Source: Pelagophyceae sp. CCMP2097
Lineage: Eukaryota > Sar > Pelagophyceae
Direction: 5' to 3'
Assembly (NCBI GenBank): GCA_026770575.1
Contig: MU657202.1
Location: forward strand, 122,109 to 149,332
Length of the DNA: 27,224 bases
Shown: piece after piece, positions 26,916-27,224 of the stretch
How positions within the stretch are numbered: position 1 is the stretch's first letter
Layout: each line of letters opens with the position of its first letter
Notes under the pieces: generated by a model
Seen by the model: the letters and a program-made list of their open reading frames with translations, nothing else
What the model was told of the DNA's origin: nothing
Database searches by the model: none
Translations under genes and position numbers: made by a program

Positions 26916-27224
26916 CCACGCGTCGGCCCCGTCTATCTAAAGGCACTCAGAGTCGACCTCGAAGGTTTCAATGGCGTAGACCCTCGCGAGGTGGCTCGAC
27001 CGGCATCGGGCAGCGGCGGGACCGGCTGGGGCGCGCGAGCTCGTGGGGGGAGCGGACGCGCTACAGAGGGCTCACGAGTGGGGTACTACAGAAGGCGGCG
27101 GCGACGCTTTCGTCGGCCGCGGCTAGGCGGCTGGGGCTGCTTGCTGGTGACCTGGCGCCCGTCCGTCGCCTCCGCCTCCGAACTTCCCCTTCCCCCATTT
27201 CCTTTTGCGATTGCCCCGCGCTGT
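26916..27224. other. 3' flank, no gene seen
   Basis: GC-rich sequence after the reductase stop, with a pyrimidine-rich stretch (cttccccttcccccatttcc) near the window end that resembles an acceptor tract. A gene running off the right edge cannot be excluded. Confidence 0.4.

Overview
The window looks like nuclear DNA from a GC-rich, gene-dense eukaryotic alga. Genes are split by very short introns (mostly 44-95 bp), lie on both strands and sit close together. The gene set fits a photosynthetic stramenopile, and a pelagophyte such as Aureococcus is my best guess. The points behind that guess are a SelFrnE-type selenoprotein with a SECIS, a plant-type NOL/NYC1-like reductase, short introns and very high GC. 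Taxonomy is inference, not proven here. All gene models below were assembled by hand from reading frames and splice signals; none has transcript support.

Left part (1-7.4 kb): two adjacent + strand genes (157-1311, 1649-2455) encode secreted-looking 2-oxoglutarate dioxygenase relatives that lack the expected iron-binding residues. The second carries an exact 83-bp tandem duplication, which can be read as a newly made intron, and a frameshift near its 3' end. An acidic hypothetical protein (2483-3130) and a small four-exon gene with a 24-bp repeat tail (3645-4436) follow. A minus-strand eight-blade WD40 protein (4957-6177) comes next, then a poorly coding stretch with a GGGTCC-rich palindromic block.

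Middle (7.4-16.5 kb): a seven-exon minus-strand gene encodes a 769-residue IQ / coiled-coil / SAM / ankyrin protein. It is followed by a tandem array of three minus-strand paralogues. Each joins a targeting-like N-terminus and a J-domain to a long alanine-rich helical region and a C-terminal SAP domain. All three carry an intron at the same place inside the J-domain, apparently with a GC donor. The last two copies also share 3' hairpins and a ~110-bp flanking repeat, so this is a segmental duplication.

Right part (16.5-27.2 kb): divergent from the third J-SAP gene is a FrnE/DsbA-like oxidoreductase. An in-frame TGA replaces the first Cys of its CxxC motif, and a well-formed SECIS lies about 40 bases after the stop. 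Convergent with it is a five-exon membrane protein resembling the nucleoporin Ndc1. Then come a large P5A-type ATPase (Spf1/ATP13A1 family, ER helix dislocase), a possible small upstream gene or 5' exons, and a three-exon NOL/NYC1-like short-chain reductase on the + strand.

No rRNA, tRNA, CRISPR array or complete transposon was recognised. The strongest findings are the selenoprotein with its SECIS, the 83-bp duplication that creates a spliceable intron, and the tandem J-domain/SAP family.
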